NCBI GenBank assembly: GCA_903958285.1
Contig: CAJBSR010000252.1
Span: 1-5,842, forward strand
Origin: an uncultured Sphingomonadales bacterium
GTDB lineage: Bacteria > Pseudomonadota > Alphaproteobacteria > Sphingomonadales > Sphingomonadaceae
Reading direction: 5' to 3'
Length of the DNA: 5,842 bases
Both the position numbers and the translations under genes were made by a program. Of the stretch, positions 3,786 through 5,842 are shown one piece after another (the first letter of the stretch is position 1; each line of letters opens with the position of its first letter). The notes under the pieces were generated by a model. The model saw only the letters and a program-made list of their open reading frames with translations. It was not told the DNA's origin and did not search any database.

Positions 3786-5842
3786 GTGACAACCACCCAG
3801 ACTGCCATCTTCGTCAATGTGGGCGAACGCACCAATGTAACCGGCTCGGCGGCTTTCAAAAAGCTGATCCTGGCGGGGGACTATACCAAGGCCGTGGAAG
3901 TCGCGCGCCAGCAGGTTGAAAACGGTGCGCAGATCATCGACGTCAACATGGATGAAGGCCTGCTCGACGCCATTGAGGCGATGACCACCTATCTCAAGCT
4001 CATCGCGGCGGAACCCGATATCGCCCGCGTGCCAGTGATGATCGACAGCTCCAAATGGGATGTCATCGAAGCGGGCCTGAAATGCGTCTCCGGCAAGCCA
4101 ATCGTCAATTCGATCAGCATGAAGGAAGGCGAAGAAGCCTTCTTAGATCATGCGCGTAAGTGCATGAATTACGGTGCTGCCGTGGTCGTGATGGCGTTCG
4201 ATGAAAAGGGTCAGGCGGACACCAAGGACCGCAAGGTTGAGATTTGCGCGCGCGCTTATGATCTCCTTCTGAGCATCGGTTTTCCGCCGGAAGACATCAT
4301 CTTCGACCCCAACGTCTTCGCGGTCGCGACCGGGATTGAAGAACACAACAACTACGGCGTGGACTTCATCGAAGCCGCGCGCGAGATCAAAGCCCGCTGC
4401 CCGCATGTCCATATTTCGGGTGGCCTGTCCAACCTGTCGTTCAGCTTCCGCGGAAATGAGCCGGTCCGCCGGGCGATGCACTCCGTCTTCCTGTTCCACG
4501 CCATTCCGGCGGGCATGGACATGGGCATCGTCAATGCGGGGCAGCTGGATGTTTATGACACCATCGACCCGGAACTGCGTGAACTTTGCGAGGACGTGGT
4601 TCTCAATCGCCGCCCGGATGCGACCGACCGTTTGGTAACATTGGCCGACAAATTCCGCGGCACATCACCTGAAGCCGAAAAGCAGGCGGAGGAATGGCGC
4701 AGCTGGCCGGTCGTCAAGCGGCTGGAGCACGCGCTGGTGAAGGGTATCGACGCCTTCATCGTTGAGGATACCGAAGAAGCGCGCCTTGTCGCTCCGCGTC
4801 CGATCGAGGTGATTGAAGGCCCGCTGATGGACGGCATGAATGTCGTTGGGGACCTGTTCGGTTCCGGCAAGATGTTCCTGCCGCAGGTCGTGAAATCGGC
4901 GCGCGTGATGAAGAAGGCCGTCGCCCACCTCATCCCCTATATCGAAGCCGCGAAAGAAGAAGGTGCGAAGGCCAAGGGGCGGATCATCATGGCGACCGTG
5001 AAGGGAGACGTTCACGATATCGGCAAGAACATCGTCGGCGTGGTCCTGCAATGCAACGGCTATGAGGTGATCGACTTGGGCGTCATGGTCCCCTGGACCA
5101 CGATCCTGCAGGCCGCGAAGGACAATGACGCGGATATCATCGGCTTGTCCGGCCTGATCACCCCGTCGCTCGACGAAATGGTCACGATGGCGGAGGAAAT
5201 GCAGCGCGCTGGTTTCACCATTCCGCTTCTAATCGGCGGTGCCACGACGTCCAAGGTCCATACCGCGCTCCGGATCGACCCTGCCTATGACGGACCGGTG
5301 ATCCATGTGCTCGACGCCAGCCGCGCAGTGGGCGTTGCGTCGCAGCTCTTGTCTGATACGCAGCGCGATGGCTTTGTCGACACGACGGCAGCCGACTATC
5401 AGCACGTCCGTGATGTGCGGGCTGGCAAAGAAGCAAGCATCCTCCTGAGCCTGGAGGATGCCCGCGCCAACGCCTTTGTGGCCGACATGAGCCATAAGCC
5501 GCCGCCGCCGGAGCAGCCGGGCCTGCATGTTTTTGAAGATTGGGATCTGACCGATCTGCGCAGCGTGATCGACTGGACCCCCTTCTTCCGCGCGTGGGAA
5601 TTGCACGGTAACTATCCCGCCATTCTCGACGATGAGATTGTCGGCGAAAGCGCGCGCAGTCTGTTCGCAGATGCCAATAAAATGCTCGACCAGATCATCG
5701 CGGAGAAATGGTTGACGGCAAAGGGTGTTGTAGGCTTGTGGCCATGCGCGCGGGACGGGGACGATGTCGTTGTCCATCTCGCTGAAGAAGAGCGGAACGT
5801 GACGTTCAGCTTCCTGCGCCAGCAGATCCGCAAGAGCCGCGA
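3786..5842 (+). CDS. metH: Methionine synthase, folate/cobalamin/activation subunit (split MetH, C-terminal part), 3' end missing
   Basis: This is the catalytic remainder of cobalamin-dependent methionine synthase: it passes the methyl group from methyltetrahydrofolate through methylcobalamin to homocysteine on the partner subunit. The frame is open for 685 codons to the window edge. In order: a methyltetrahydrofolate-binding barrel (about 7-275) beginning [13 protein letters not shown], with MIDSSKWDV and [14 protein letters not shown]; the cobalamin cap (about 305-390) with GKMFLPQVV (Phe364 in the cap position); the B12 Rossmann domain with DVHDIGKN, where His410 is the cobalt ligand, Asp408 its partner and Ser461 the third member of the triad, and [12 protein letters not shown]; then the reactivation domain from about 560, with IDWTPFF (Asp596 near the AdoMet-contacting Asp946 of E. 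coli). The AdoMet motif lies beyond the edge. The start must precede the FVNVGERTN block, and GTG at 3786, with GGGA 8 bases upstream, is the best choice; GTG 3726 falls inside the repeat element. Full length should be near 870 residues. Confidence 0.93.
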   Translation, partial: MTTTQTAIFVNVGERTNVTGSAAFKKLILAGDYTKAVEVARQQVENGAQIIDVNMDEGLLDAIEAMTTYLKLIAAEPDIARVPVMIDSSKWDVIEAGLKCVSGKPIVNSISMKEGEEAFLDHARKCMNYGAAVVVMAFDEKGQADTKDRKVEICARAYDLLLSIGFPPEDIIFDPNVFAVATGIEEHNNYGVDFIEAAREIKARCPHVHISGGLSNLSFSFRGNEPVRRAMHSVFLFHAIPAGMDMGIVNAGQLDVYDTIDPELRELCEDVVLNRRPDATDRLVTLADKFRGTSPEAEKQAEEWRSWPVVKRLEHALVKGIDAFIVEDTEEARLVAPRPIEVIEGPLMDGMNVVGDLFGSGKMFLPQVVKSARVMKKAVAHLIPYIEAAKEEGAKAKGRIIMATVKGDVHDIGKNIVGVVLQCNGYEVIDLGVMVPWTTILQAAKDNDADIIGLSGLITPSLDEMVTMAEEMQRAGFTIPLLIGGATTSKVHTALRIDPAYDGPVIHVLDASRAVGVASQLLSDTQRDGFVDTTAADYQHVRDVRAGKEASILLSLEDARANAFVADMSHKPPPPEQPGLHVFEDWDLTDLRSVIDWTPFFRAWELHGNYPAILDDEIVGESARSLFADANKMLDQIIAEKWLTAKGVVGLWPCARDGDDVVVHLAEEERNVTFSFLRQQIRKSR

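Noticed and set aside
5229..5777. Minus-strand open frame of 182 residues opposite the cobalamin and activation domains
   Set aside because: The plus strand reads continuously as MetH with correct motifs through this stretch.

Overview
The window looks like chromosomal DNA from an alphaproteobacterium, most likely Sphingomonadales (Sphingopyxis, Novosphingobium or a relative). The reasons are the fairly high GC content, a methionine synthase split into two genes, a methyltransferase-type ArsR regulator at the head of a metF-metH operon, and a REP-like intergenic repeat that I recall as common in sphingomonads. The genus is an inference.

Layout. Positions 1-523 carry two small lipoprotein genes on the minus strand. 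The upstream one (523 down to 242) encodes a 93-residue lipoprotein whose mature part is almost half alanine in a strict seven-residue repeat. A strong hairpin with a T-tract (179-213) separates it from a second lipoprotein gene that runs off the left edge (157 down to 1). Positions 524-728 are the divergent intergenic region. They hold a well-formed promoter reading right and an AT-rich palindromic operator lying across its spacer and -10.

Positions 729-5842 form one plus-strand operon for the S-adenosylmethionine (SAM) cycle: sahR (ArsR DNA-binding domain fused to a SAM/SAH-binding methyltransferase-like domain), metF (methylenetetrahydrofolate reductase), the homocysteine-binding subunit of cobalamin-dependent methionine synthase, and the folate/cobalamin/reactivation subunit, which runs off the right edge. 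The first three genes overlap by 4 and 1 bases. The last two are separated by 125 bases. The last gene starts with GTG and is open for 685 codons.

How it works together. MetF makes 5-methyltetrahydrofolate, and the two MetH subunits use it to methylate homocysteine to methionine. SahR is expected to sense S-adenosylhomocysteine, release the operator at 700-727, and so induce its own operon when homocysteine recycling is needed.

Most notable: the 125-base gap inside the metH pair is explained by a compact element of two inverted REP-like units flanked by an exact 8-base direct repeat. Removing the element with one copy of the repeat would restore a 14-base gap. The core pathway itself is well known. 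I see no new enzyme system here; the novelty lies in the operator/leaderless start, the small element and the alanine-heptad lipoprotein.
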